From Ophiodon elongatus (taxonomy: Eukaryota; Chordata; Actinopteri; Perciformes; Hexagrammidae): a stretch of 64,000 nt of DNA. The notes under the pieces are model-generated. The model was not told the DNA's origin. It made no database searches and saw only the letters and a list, made by a program, of their open reading frames with translations. Numbering within the stretch: the stretch's first letter is position 1; every line of letters begins with the position of its first letter. The stretch spans positions 1,345,988 through 1,409,987 of the forward strand of contig JACSYO010002134.1 in NCBI GenBank assembly GCA_016806645.1. The letters run 5' to 3'. This document shows positions 12,661-23,295 of this stretch, piece by piece. A program made the position numbers and the translations under genes.

Positions 12661-13249
12661 CTGTCTCTGACGTTTTGTTTCTTTCTCCCGAGACTTTTTT
12701 TTTCTTCTTTCTTTTTAAAATACCACTGGGAAGAATGAGGCCTGTGTTGTCACCAGCAGGCCGATCATCTCAGCTTCGTTTCCGCAGGCAATCGGGACAC
12801 AGATTTTGCTCCCCGTCGAAGTCCTTGAATGCAATCGGGCTCCCCTCAGTCTTGGAATGTGTCAATAAGGATAAAGCAAAGGTTCAATTTGTAAAGAATA
12901 AAAATAAATCGGGTGGTGCCAGGCAGGCTGGCAGTGGGCACAAGAGGTTGAGGCGAATTCCTGTGCCCGACCAAGGCAAACAGAGAGCGGGTCAAAAGGC
13001 AGCGTGGAGCTGCCTGTCCCCGCGAACTGTCTAAAGTTAGACAAGGACCTCCACTTTAGATCCCCGTGATAACACTGCACACAAGCACGCCGAATATAGA
13101 AAGTGTGGTGCAGGAGTGCATCTACACACAGACTTTCATAATCATGTCCTGATGAGGCTTGTTATGATTCTGATGTTTTGCCACCTATGGATGTTTGTGC
13201 ACAAAGTAAACCTGCCTGAGGTGAAAGAGAGGCCAGGAGCGCATAGCTG

Positions 13250-14340
13250 AGGTTAATGTTTTTATTAAATATATCACCTTTTTTTTCTTCTTACATTACA
13301 TCTCAATTACAAAAGTGTACATACACACATGTGAGCAGTTTGTCACTTTGGAATAGACTCACACAAACAATAATTCTCTCTCCAACAGCAGCATGTAGAT
13401 GAAGAGCAGAGGCGGGGACTCGCTCTTTGTGGTCATGTGTTCCCCGGTTTAGAGAGAACAGCAACATGTAAAAGAAACTAGCAAGTCTTTTTTTTTTTTT
13501 TGACAGATACATCAACACAACTTACAGCAGACACATACATATTGGAGGTAGGTTAATGTAGAAATACCCGTCTGAGAGGCGGCGCAGAGAGGCACTGCCT
13601 GTCATGCTAACTGCAACCCCATGGAACCATGGGAAATGTTTTCTGAGTATACTGTTTAAGGATTCCCGACTGAGAGTTTTGCATTCACTGACAAGAGCTG
13701 ATCATGTGTCAAATCAGATAAAATAAAATAAAAGCCATAACAATGGCAACAAGGTGAAAATGAATCATAAAAACCACATTTAGAAATATTTCTAAATGAC
13801 ATTTGGTAACTCAGTGCTTTTGTTCTTGCTTGGTTTGTCACAAACCAAACCGCCAGACAACTCCTTAAGGGTAGAGCGAGCTCAACTCATTAGTGGAGTT
13901 ACTCAGGGCCAAGATACATATGTACACTTTATACACCCATAAAAAATAATAATATAATAATAACAATAAGGCAAAAAAATGATATAAATACTCATAAAAT
14001 AATTACAAACAACAAATAAAAATGAAATAAAGTTGAAATAAATAAGGCTGAAGAGTCGAAGTAAATGCATCAATATTAAAATCTTCTTTTCAGAAAAACA
14101 AAAATAGATATATTTTTTCTCTTTGGGACGGGTGTTTGAAGGTGAGGGGGAGAGGGAAGGGGGGGGGGGATCAGGGTAGCTGGGACCCGAAGTCCCGCAA
14201 TGACAGTGTACCTGAATTAAACACCACCATGGACAAGATCAATAAATAAACAGCTATCAAAAAAGGAAAAAAAATCAGTGGCTTACTTCTTCTTTTTTAG
14301 GTTTTTTTTTTTGTGAGATCTGACTCGGTGGTCGATCTCT
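13250..14340 (-). other. igfbp1: igfbp1 3' UTR (probable)
   Basis: AT-rich non-coding sequence follows the TAA stop, with A/T homopolymer runs and scattered ATTTA pentamers on the transcript strand. Such pentamers are typical of labile mRNAs, and IGFBP1 mRNA is known to turn over quickly. No ORF here looks real. The downstream limit rests on the AATAAA at 13266-13261. Confidence 0.5.
13261..13266 (-). promoter_or_regulatory. igfbp1: candidate polyA signal of igfbp1
   Basis: Minus-strand AATAAA lies about 1.08 kb past the igfbp1 stop, at the end of an AT-rich stretch with several ATTTA motifs on the minus strand. It is the most plausible end of the igfbp1 3' UTR. Only about 0.6 kb would then separate the two convergent transcripts. 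Confidence 0.5.
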
Positions 14341-14451
14341 TTAAGGGCACTCGGCATCTGCAGGCAGGTCAGTCGAACCTAAAATCTTCTTGCCGTTCCA
14401 GGGGTTCACACACCAGCATCGACCCCTCTGTCCGTCCAGAGAGGACTCACA
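14341..14451 (-). CDS. igfbp1: igfbp1 coding exon 4 (CWCV core and stop)
   Basis: The exon has 36 codons plus TAA (14343-14341). The acceptor is CTCCTGCAG before 14451. It encodes CESSLDGQRGRCWCVNPW to DLPADAECP. The last cysteine of the thyroglobulin repeat is the penultimate residue, so the short tail after it in mammals is missing. The RGD tripeptide of mammalian IGFBP1 is replaced by PAD. Confidence 0.96.
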   Translation of the reverse strand, partial: CESSLDGQRGRCWCVNPWNGKKILGSTDLPADAECP

Positions 14452-14508
14452 CTGCAGGAGGGAAAGAAAGAGGAAATCCTTTTATTCAACCGCTTGGATT
14501 TCCATATG

Positions 14509-14560
<52 letters not shown>

Positions 14561-14658
14561 ACACACACACACACACACACAGGTATGTGACCATGCAGCA
14601 CTAACTATGTAACATCACACTTACACGAAACACACAGTCAAACACCCTGCCTGCAACA

Positions 14659-14739
<81 letters not shown>

Positions 14740-15926
14740 TGGAATTATGAATCCAACACACACACTCGGTGCACATTCACCTGAGGATAATTACCTGTTT
14801 GGGTTTGTAAAGGCCGTGTTTGTCACAGTTGGGGAGGTAGAATCTGGTTAACTTGTCCCCTAATTTCTGCTGGGATTTGGCGATCTTGTCCAAGGCTCTC
14901 TGCAGCTCAACGTGACAGGGCCCCTGCAGAGAGGACACGGGTGAGAGAAGGGTTAACTGAGCTCTGTAGCTGCACACGGGATGCATCATGAACGCGGCGT
15001 TATCGCCGGCGAGCACGTGGGCTGACATCGATATAAAACTTATAACAACACGCGTGCCCGCTTTCTCTTGTCGCCCCATCATCTCCTCGAACGGCACACG
15101 AGCTCCCCCTTGTGGTGCACGAGTCCCCCTTCCCCACACCTCCCCTAAAAACTTTTAGTAACATATTACACGCGGGGGATTTCTCAGATTTCACGCAATG
15201 ATGTGGCTACCGGTGCAGCGTGTTTGGGGTCTCACCTGTTCGACCAGTTTCCTGCGGATGGCGATGAGTTTGGCTTTCATGCTCTCCTGAGTGTCGGCGG
15301 CAGCCCTCGGGTCGTAAGGCTTACTGTGGCCGGGTAGGTAGAGGCTGGAGCCGGGGTCCGAGACGATGGCTGTGTTCTCCATCTCGGTCTCTGGCTCTCC
15401 CTGATCTGGAGAGAGAAATTGAATGAATGTCACGCGGGGCTGACTGAATGTCACGGTAATTAGAGCAGCCAGGTGTTTTGGGGGGTGGGATTGCAAGAAT
15501 GAGCGTTTGCTGGATGTGTAGATGTGGAGCCTTCATAGGCCTACCTTGTGTCTGGGGCTCGGGGGTCGACTCGGGCTCCGTGCTCTCCGTGCACACGGCT
15601 TGTCCCCGGGTGAGGGAGTGCAGCGGCCGGGGGTCGCCGGGTCTCGGGGTGCACCTCAGTCCGGAGCCGCACGGCGCCGTGTAGATCCCGCACAGCTCCT
15701 CAGCCTTCAGGGCGCAGGCGAGGCAGCATCCACAGCCGGGCTCCCGCAACACCTCGGCGCATCCGGGCGCCACCGCCGGACACTGGCTCAGCTTCTCCGG
15801 AGAACACGGGGCGCATCGGATCGGCTCTGGCCCCACCACCGGGGACCCCAGCGTCCCTGTGGCCAGCACGGAGCACAGCGCTGCCACCGCGACGTGCTTC
15901 AAATATAATCCACCCGTGGCCAACAT
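14341..15926 (-). CDS. igfbp1: insulin-like growth factor binding protein 1, complete (4 coding exons)
   Basis: Four exons (15926-15545, 15405-15236, 14923-14795, 14451-14341) join in frame to 263 residues, close to mammalian IGFBP1. The protein starts with a signal peptide (MLATGG to about TLGS). A cysteine-rich N-terminal IGFBP domain follows, with the GCGCC signature in EPGCGCCLACALK. Next come an acidic S/T/P/E-rich linker (ESTEPESTPEPQTQ) and a C-terminal thyroglobulin type-1 domain (LPNCDKHGLY; RCWCVNPWNGKK). The in-frame extension upstream of the chosen ATG falls in the promoter and TATA region, so it is not coding. Family role: secreted, liver-made IGF carrier induced by fasting, stress and hypoxia. 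It converges on igfbp3 and shares its strand with adcy1. It differs from mammalian IGFBP1 in lacking RGD and the C-terminal tail after the last cysteine. The teleost a/b paralogue cannot be assigned from sequence alone. Confidence 0.97.
14452..14794 (-). repeat. igfbp1: igfbp1 intron 3, mostly dinucleotide repeats
   Basis: The 343-nt intron contains a CA tract at 14510-14581 and a CT/CA compound tract at 14660-14737 (+ strand reading). In the transcript these are two UG tracts and an AG tract. The first UG tract starts about 57 nt past the donor and the second ends about 58 nt before the acceptor. Confidence 0.9.
14795..14923 (-). CDS. igfbp1: igfbp1 coding exon 3 (start of thyroglobulin domain)
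   Basis: The exon is 129 nt (43 codons), phase 0 at both ends. The acceptor is CTCTCTGCAG before 14923 and the donor CAG|GTAATT after 14795. It encodes GPCHVELQRALDKIAKSQQ to FYLPNCDKHGLYKPKQ, parallel to igfbp3 exon 156-275. Confidence 0.96.
15236..15405 (-). CDS. igfbp1: igfbp1 coding exon 2 (linker)
   Basis: The exon is 170 nt, the length of mammalian IGFBP1 exon 2 as I recall. The acceptor is CTCTCTCCAG before 15405 and the donor CAG|GTGAGA after 15236. It encodes DQGEPETEMENTAIV through KAKLIAIRRKLVEQ. This is the poorly conserved, cysteine-free linker whose end (AIRRKLVEQ) leads into the C domain. Confidence 0.96.
15545..15926 (-). CDS. igfbp1: igfbp1 coding exon 1 (signal peptide and IGFBP domain)
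   Basis: The ATG is at 15926-15924, and the exon has 127 codons plus one base. The donor is CAAG|GTAGG after 15545. It encodes the signal peptide, then IRCAPCSPEKLSQC and EPGCGCCLACALKAEELCG, ending in a Pro/Glu/Ser/Thr-rich linker. The many cysteines and GCGCC define the IGF-binding N domain. The exon is GC-rich, unlike its flanks. Confidence 0.97.
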
Positions 15927-16077
15927 AGTGAGCTGGATACTAAATATAGAATATAAAATGTAGAGCAAGGCAGAGAGGATAATCAAAGGTAGAAGCCGGA
16001 TTGCCACACGGTTCTTGCTCAGTTGTGTCTTTCGTTTGATTTTGGGAAAATGTCTAACTGTGCGTTGCGCGCAGCCG

Positions 16078-16085
16078 TATTTATA
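16078..16085 (-). promoter_or_regulatory. igfbp1: igfbp1 TATA box
   Basis: Minus-strand TATAAATA lies about 150 bp upstream of the igfbp1 ATG, predicting a start near 16050. A weak HNF1-like half site (CATAAC on the minus strand, near 16119-16133) lies just upstream. That is where mammalian IGFBP1 promoters carry HNF1, but the match here is partial. Confidence 0.75.
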
Positions 16086-16166
16086 GCCGGGTCCTCTGTG
16101 AGTGTTTGACGCATCGGCGTTATGAATGATTTCTGGAAAGAAGGTGTGATGATACGATGGGCTCCG

Positions 16167-16180
16167 ATTGGCCCGCCAAT
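16167..16180. promoter_or_regulatory. igfbp1: paired inverted CCAAT boxes in igfbp1 promoter
   Basis: ATTGGcccgCCAAT is two CCAAT boxes facing each other, about 115-130 bp upstream of the predicted igfbp1 start. This is a usual position for NF-Y sites. Confidence 0.55.
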
Positions 16181-16210
16181 GTCCGGTCATGCAGCTCATT
16201 TGAATACAAC

Positions 16211-16232
16211 AATCACGTCAATATTTATTTTG
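16211..16232. promoter_or_regulatory. igfbp1: candidate hypoxia and insulin response motifs upstream of igfbp1
   Basis: Minus-strand ACGTG (16218-16214) is a hypoxia-response core. TTATTTTG (16225-16232) equals half of the insulin/FOXO response sequence known in mammalian IGFBP1. Both are short and could be chance. They are listed because fish igfbp1 is known to respond to hypoxia and fasting. Confidence 0.3.
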
Positions 16233-16447
16233 GAGCAGGCGGCGCTTGCACGTATCGCTGGTGAGTGACGACACCAGTGTTTGATGTTGCAATCAAGGAC
16301 CCCCCCCCGACCCCCCTCCTCACCCCACCTCCTTTTTTTCTCACGCGGGTGCTACACTTAACTACTTTACCCCACGCTGCCACTCTCCAGCAGCCAACGT
16401 TTCTTTCCACGTTGTTTGTTTCTGGTTGAAATGAAAGGCATGCGACG

Positions 16448-16455
16448 TGACGTCA
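16448..16455. promoter_or_regulatory. igfbp1: perfect CRE palindrome upstream of igfbp1
   Basis: TGACGTCA lies about 400 bp upstream of the predicted igfbp1 start. A cAMP response element is part of the known mammalian IGFBP1 promoter, nearer to the start. CREB/ATF binding here is inference. Confidence 0.5.
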
Positions 16456-18441
16456 CTCAGCAGCTGATTTAATCGATTTTTTTAAAAGGTGAAACTGTTC
16501 CGTGTTCCCTGCGCGGACACAAACGTGCTCCCCTCGTGAGGAACAACGTTGTCTATTCATGGCGGGGTTCCCCATTAACTGTCCTCCCCGTGTACTTCTT
16601 GCAGAACTTCGAGGTGAACTGGTAATGAGCGCACATTACGCACACACACGCTGCGCGCGGAGGAGCGTGGGCCCGCCGAGAGCGAACCAACGGTTCCAAG
16701 TTGACATGGGGAAAGCATCCGTGCACTGCAGAGCGACAATAAAAACAAACTTTTTTTTTTTTTTTTTTTTTTCAGAAATAGCTGCGCAAATGAGGCTCGC
16801 CGTTTACGCCACTGAGTCAGGGGCTGGGGACTCTGTGGCATGTGGTCCCCCCCCCCGCCCCCGCGTCCCTCGCGCGCGCACTGAAGCCGGCTTTGGGCTC
16901 AGTCCAGGAGATGTCCAGTTGTAATCACCCGTTTCCTGGGATGATTATAGGCCAATGCTTTGAATGGGGGCTGCGCAGACATGGCCACAGACACGTCCCT
17001 CTGCCTCGCCGCTCTCTGCGGGGCTTTGATGGTCCCACGCTGGACGACATGCGCGTTTTCACGGTTTGCTGGAAGGCATTTGGTGTCCAGTCACCGCTGA
17101 ACCCATGACGGGCACGTTGTAATGTTCCGACATTCTTCAAAAACACCGAAAACTCTGATCTCAGAGCAAACCCCTCCTCTAACCCCCTCTGCATTACTCC
17201 GGGTATACCTTTTTCACATTTTAATGAATTACCTCGACTTTTTCTGATGCAACGGGCTGCGCTGTGTGATCGGCTCCATACATGCAACTGCGTTATAGTA
17301 TTGCATCATCTGTCAACTGCCGTTAACACTCACTCACACGTGATGCTCAGATTTGTGTTCGTCAAAGCCCCGGGCTAAACATCGCTTATAATGTGATGTG
17401 ATGTGGCGTGAGAGCGTTTTACTGCCCCCCCATGTACATGCTGACATCTTAATTAAGGTCTATTCAATCTGATTATAGGGACGATTACATCCGGGTTCTT
17501 AATTAACTTGAATATTCACTTTTTCGATTCACGATTTCCATGAAAGATCGAATCAGTTGATAATCAGTTGATACACCATAGATTTATAAAATGGAAATAC
17601 TCAACTTACCTTAAAATTGCCCTCAAGTACAGTACTTGTATGAATGTACTTACTGTTGTAGTCAGTATGACAGGCACTGATACAACACATATATATGTCT
17701 GATAACACCTTTGTACTTTAACTTAACTATTAATAATTTTGAACGCATGACTTGTAATATAATATTTCAACATTATGGTGTTAATGCTTTAAGAAAATAA
17801 TATGTTCTCTACGTCTACAGGTCACTACAAGCAGTCATGAAATGCTCAAAGGGCAGTCTGTGTTTCTTTTTTTTTTTTCACCATATCAACTACACATCAG
17901 TTACAAACATTTCTGGTGTAAATGTAAAAAAAAGTCTGCAGGAAATATAACACATTTTTGGTTAGTGGGTTTGCACCATGGCTCTATACCGTACCATCAA
18001 ATGGAAATATTGCATGCATTGTTTTATACACATTTCCCCCAAACTCACTCTGATGGAGACTGTTTGCCACTTACATGTAGAATACAGTTGTGTGGGTTTG
18101 AACACAGTTTGGCTTCACGGCATGTAAAGTTTGTAAAGACTGGTCTGAGGTACACTGAGGTTCAAGGGATTTATTTCATCCATTCTTTCAATAACTCGTG
18201 ATGTTTGCACATGTGTGACTAAATACAGCATGTCCTACAGGATGTTCCAATGTTTGTTTTTTCTCACTCTCACTGAACAGGAAGTCTTTTAATGCGTAAC
18301 TCAACATCCCCATTCTCATCATGACAACTGCGGGAGGAAGAGGTATTTGTATTTCATTTAAATACTCCATTACATTTTGAAAAGGGTGGAAATATTGTAC
18401 TTTATGTACTATATTTATATTATATTATAATGACACTCAGA

Positions 18442-18841
18442 CAGTGCTGCAGGAAGTATTTAGATACTGTACTTGAGCAAAAAGTCAAAGACTGCATTTA
18501 AAATATTCTTTCAGTAAAAGTATGGAAGTATTATCAACTAAATGTATGTAAAGATTTCAAAGTAAAAGTACTCGTAATGCAGCAGAATAGAGCCATTGAA
18601 AGTGTTATAATATGACATATGATGTTATTACATCATTACTGATGCATCAATGTGAATAGATTTGCAGTAGGATTGGGTAGTTTAACCGTTATGTCATAAA
18701 TATTGTTCGTAAAATTTTAATCAGCGAACAACTACAGCTGTCAGATAAATGTACTTGAGTAAACAGCATATTATTTTTCCTCTGAAATATTTCGGATAGC
18801 AACAGTACTTGAATAAATGTAGTAATTACTTTCCACCACTA
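18442..18841 (+). mobile_element. non-autonomous hAT-like element, copy 1
   Basis: About 400 bp bounded by imperfect inverted ends: CAGTGCTGCAGGAAGTA at the left, and at the right the reverse complement of TAGTGGTGGAAAGTA. The interior has the AAAGTAAAAGTACTC motif that I recognise from a very common teleost repeat. A related copy starts at 41334. No 8-bp target duplication is evident, so the ends may be worn. Confidence 0.65.
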
Positions 18842-19806
18842 CGCTTTGTAGTCTGCATATTTTTTACTTTTACGTAATAGTTAAATGTATATTGCTGTTA
18901 ATGCAGTCCTTACCCACAAGTAAAACACTGACTGACCTTTACCTGTAAAGAAGCATTTTTGCATTGTGGCACCGCTGCTCTTCTTCAGTAAAGAATCAAA
19001 TTCCTTGTCAAACCCCAGCTGCTTATTCATCTGCCAAAATAATAGACGCCCATTAAAATGTTACGAGTTTAAGTTTTACAACTTTCAAACGGTTCCTGAT
19101 GTACATGCAGTACATTTGTCTCAGTCTGTCCTTAGTTGAACTGTGGAAGTGGGCCCCGGGGCTGCTGGGAGCTGAAACGTGGATTGGACAGTTCATTTCT
19201 TTCTCATTTCACTCAGATGTTCAACCCTACTTTACATAGATTTAGCTCCTTAAATCTCCTTGTAAGGCCTCCACTCCTGTGAAGCCTGTCTGTGATATCT
19301 TCTGATATGACCTCATATGGCTGACTGGCTGCTGTTGTAAAGCACGGCATGGGATTGTCTGGGAATTAGCAGGTTGATGTAAAGACGGAGAGGCATGAGG
19401 GATTAAACACGTGAAGTATTCTCATGGAAGAGCCACATGTGGTCTCTGACAGGTGTTTTTCTTTAGCTGTCGGATCAGAGAGGCACAGTGGTCAAACATA
19501 ACACAGTTATCTCAGGTCAGGGACAGATCTACTTTTTCAATAACACATGTACACAGCGGGATCAATCAGAGTGCCAAGACCCCGGCACAAAGCCCTCTAA
19601 TGGCTGATGCAGGGTTTGTGTTTGGGAGAGTGATGATAAGGGGAGGGTAGGGGGGTGGGGGGGGGAGGAGGAGGGGGTGTTCCCATCTCTTTCAGATGTC
19701 ACATGATGGAGATCAAACAGCGCTTGGCATTGAACGTCCCAAGACTGGAATGTTTACTTTTGACGAGAGAACTGGGAAAAACAGTCTTGTTGTCTCAGGA
19801 GCTGCT

Positions 19807-19811
19807 CACAC

Positions 19812-19842
<31 letters not shown>

Positions 19843-19915
19843 AACATGCACGCATGCACGCATGCACGCACACGCACACGCACACGCACACACACACACA
19901 CACACACATACACAC
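19807..19915. repeat. CA microsatellite with CATGCACG core
   Basis: Compound CA / (GCATGCAC) / CA tract of about 109 bp. Confidence 0.95.
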
Positions 19916-20302
19916 CCTCCAGGTTAAATTGATGGTGATCTAAAGCTTGCCCTTCAGAGGGCGTCAAAAGGGGGGTATCTTCGACAGATGAGCTCGGAAA
20001 AACAGAGTTGTTTGAAATCACGCCCACAGAAAGAATGCATACCTGTGTGAATACTACAAAGGCTAACACCCAGAGGCTCTCTGGGGTTAACGGATATATG
20101 TACCTCCGTCACTCGGAAGGAGAGGTTCAACTTCTAGTATTACACCTTGCTCAACACCGTCAGGTGTGGTACTAGAAAGGTTATTAAAGACGCCTCAAAG
20201 CCGGGACAGAGGCAACAGAGGGACGAGGATATAAATGCAGAAAATCAGACAAGACAGGACCAGTTCAGGGAGTTATTGACTAAAGTGAACAAATGGAAGC
20301 TT

Positions 20303-20716
20303 ACAGGTACAAATTTCAGGGTCAAGGTTTCAGGGTCAATGTTTCATGTTCAGGTTCAAGTTCATGTTCATGGTCAGGTTCAGGTTCCAGGGTTAAGGTC
20401 GCAGGTTCAGGTGGCTTGAAAGCAAAGGCTGCATGAAAGAACAGTAAGAATCTGACTGGGTACAAGTTCCAGAGTCAAGGTTTCAGGCACAGGTACAGGT
20501 ACAAGTACAGGCACAGGTACAGGTTCAGTTACAGGCACAGGTACATTACAGGTACAGGTAGAGGTTCAGGTACAGGCACAAGTACAGGTTCAGGTTCAGG
20601 CACAAATACAGATACAGGTCCAGGTACAGGTACAAACTGAGATACAGGTACAGGTCCAGGTACAGGTTCAGGTTCAGGCACAAATACAGGTACAGGTCCA
20701 GGTCCAGGTTCAGAGG
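20303..20716 (+). repeat. hexamer minisatellite (CAGGTA/CAGGTT family)
   Basis: Imperfect tandem copies of CAGGTACAGGTTCAGG-type units run for about 400 bp. A less repetitive gap occurs near 20420-20455. Units vary by single substitutions (CAGGCA, CAAGTA, CAGGTC). It opens chance reading frames but has no gene signature. Confidence 0.9.
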
Positions 20717-21657
20717 TATCTCACCTTATAATCTAGTATGTATAAATAATATACAGTATAAAATATAAATTCACAATTCTTTGGTCTAAGTGATTGAACG
20801 GCCCATTAAATGGGTGTTACTGATTAATCAAAGAGCAGATTATACCAGTGGAGGAGCAACCCAAAAAACATTCTTAGCAATGGTTTGTTAGTGATCTATA
20901 AAACATAAATAATAATAATATATTTTTTTTAAATCTGAATTATCAGACAGTGGTACAACGGTTGGTACCACAAGGTTTTAATACTGAATAGGATTATTCA
21001 GGTTTATGGGTTAGGAAGGGAAAGCGAGAATTAATTGGACAACTTGGCCCACAACATGTAATGTTTTAGGATTTTATTTGAATAAAAAACACATCATGTT
21101 GAGTGAGATGAATATTTAAAGCTGATGTAGAGGTGCAGACGGGAGCTCCGTGAGTGACCGCGTGCCGTATCTAGTCCCGGGACACGTCAGTGGCGTGGTC
21201 TGGTTAACCAGTGTCCTCTCCCAGGGCTGAGAATCAGCAGCCAGGAATGTGATGTGAGTGGGCACAATGACGCTAATCCTTTAGCAAAGTTGTGCTTTTT
21301 CTTCTCCTCTCCTTCTCACAAGATTTCCTTAATCGGATAATCCATGTCTTATTAAACAGGCAGATCATAGAACGAGGTCTGGGAGAAAAACACTAAAACA
21401 GAGCGGGGGTCATTCATGGCCGAGGAGTCTCGGGTCACTCTCGCTGCTTTAATACAGTGAATGGGGATATGGATTTAATGTCGGACCCCAGCGGCTTGGC
21501 ATGTTGTATGACGGTCACATGTGTGTTTGTGTGTGTGCTTCGGTGGGTTTTTCGAATAAGTGTATATGTTTGAGAGCTTGTGATTGTACACTTGTGTGTG
21601 GGAAACCCAGGAAATCCAGGCTCCCATGCGCCAGCATCCATTGTGTGTAGTTTCCTC

Positions 21658-21659
<2 letters not shown>

Positions 21660-21699
<40 letters not shown>

Positions 21700-21725
21700 G
21701 AGTGTGTGTGTGTGTGTGTGTGTGT
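21660..21725. repeat. TC-TG compound microsatellite
   Basis: TC repeat followed by TG repeat in intergenic DNA. Confidence 0.95.
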
Positions 21726-22991
21726 CTTTAGCTGCAGTGCTTCCCTCTCTCGCTGTGGCTCTAATGAGAGGTAGAAGGAAGTCCGAGCCAGAGGATTGCA
21801 CTTGGCAAAGTTAACTGGAAACAATCTCATGAATGGGTCAGGGGAGCTGTGTTGGTAGGATTCACCATTATTGTGTCCCCATGCAGGAGAATGGAGTTTT
21901 CCATCCAAACTCACTGTTACTTTACTCTCTCCCTCCTCCTCCCCTTTCCTTCCATCAAATGTGTGTCTGAAGATCCTTTCTTCGTTTACAATAGAGCATT
22001 CGGTCCAGAACATCCACATCAAAGGATGCTCTGCAGTAAATAAAGGCTGAGAGATCATATACAGTCAGGGAGTGTTACAGTCGCCACTCTCATGTTGCCT
22101 GTATTAACTCCACTTCACTTTCAACTTCATTGTCCCCCAGAGGTCCAGATAATTGTGCAGCATGCAATTACAGTACATGCAAAAGTATTTTTTCCACCAA
22201 AGAGTACATTTCTTCACAGATCATAACAAGCCCATAATGAGATTCAGATGAACTTTTTGAGGCCCACCAAAGGTAGAAAAAAAAAGAAAAGAAAGTATGT
22301 TTATGTACAGTCAGTTCAAATTACAAAAATACATATTTCCCCTCACATTTGATGGTTTCTGGCTGCATTGATAGTTTTGGCGTGTGCTTAAAAAATGTGA
22401 GACTTCTGATGCCTTCCAAAATATTCCATTTGTACGTCAAATCTCTTCCGCAAGCGAGACATGGCCAAGACAGCATCATTAAAAGCTGGAGACAAAGTAA
22501 TAAAACACAAAACAAAATCCGGCAACAGATAAAACAATAATAAAATCAGAAGGAAATATCAAGGCCGCTAAAATGAGCAAAGAACGGAAAGAATTAAGAA
22601 AGGAGTAATTTACCGTAGAATTTAGTCTGCACAGTCTGGACAGACAATACAAAGCACATGATGAAACGATTGTTAATTAGTTAATGTTAAACACACTGTG
22701 ATGAAACGAGTTCAACATCTGGGTACATCATGCTAATTCATACACGTATTCATGCGCAATAAATCACCGCAATCAATCTTAGCGGCACTAACACTTAACG
22801 GCTCTTAACTCCAGTCTCAGTTTCTTCACAAGATTTTCAACATGCCGTTTGACAGAAATACCTTAAGTACACGTTGTCTATCGGGAATTCAGAGCAGATC
22901 TATGATTGAGGGATTGCCTCCACACGGCTCTCCACCGCTCAATGGCTGAGCCGGCGGCTAGCACAGTGCTGACAGAGCTAACAGTGTTTGT

Positions 22992-23116
22992 CTGAGGGTG
23001 AACCTGAGGGGGAACCTGAGGGAGAACCTGAGGGAGAACCTGAGGGGGAACCTGAGGGGGAACCTGAGGGAGAACCTGAGGGGGAACCTGAGGGGGAACC
23101 TGAGGGGGAAACTGAG
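22992..23116 (+). repeat. 12-bp minisatellite, about 10.4 copies
   Basis: The unit is CTGAGGGGGAAC, with variants CTGAGGGAGAAC and CTGAGGGTGAAC. Ten full units plus CTGAG run without indels. One frame reads (EGEP)n, a by-product of the 12-bp period. Confidence 0.95.
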
Positions 23117-23295
23117 TGTTACGCGATAACGGTGTTGGTCGTGACGGCGTTATCAGCAGTACTCAGCACAGAGCTGCATGAATTAATTATATTATTTCAT
23201 AGCAAATGGTTGTTTGCATTTATATTAATGAACCCTATAGAACCTTTAGGGAGATGAAAGCTTATATTGTCCTCCCGTGAATTGTAAGGACATCC

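Larger units (their letters stand above)
16500..22980. other. intergenic DNA between igfbp1 promoter and 23 kb
   Basis: I found no supportable exon on either strand. Contents: a CpG-rich shoulder of the igfbp1 promoter (to about 16.9 kb), AT-rich DNA with two TTAATTAA palindromes near 17.45-17.51 kb, a hAT-like element (18442-18841), a G-rich run and CA tract (19650-19915), a hexamer-based tandem array (20303-20716), and a TC/TG compound tract (21660-21725). Otherwise nothing recognisable. Confidence 0.6.

Noticed and set aside
15522..15908. 128-codon + strand frame opposite igfbp1 exon 1
   Set aside because: GC-rich antisense shadow of a real exon.
15321..16199. 292-codon frame over igfbp1 exon 1
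   Set aside because: The part upstream of 15926 covers the TATA box and 5' UTR, and the part past 15545 reads through the intron. Only 15926-15545 is coding.
20303..20716. CRISPR-like array
   Set aside because: Short units without spacers, in a vertebrate genome; an ordinary hexamer tandem array.
22988..23257. 89-codon frame with nine EGEP repeats
   Set aside because: The frame is a by-product of a 12-bp minisatellite; no splice sites, promoter or family match.
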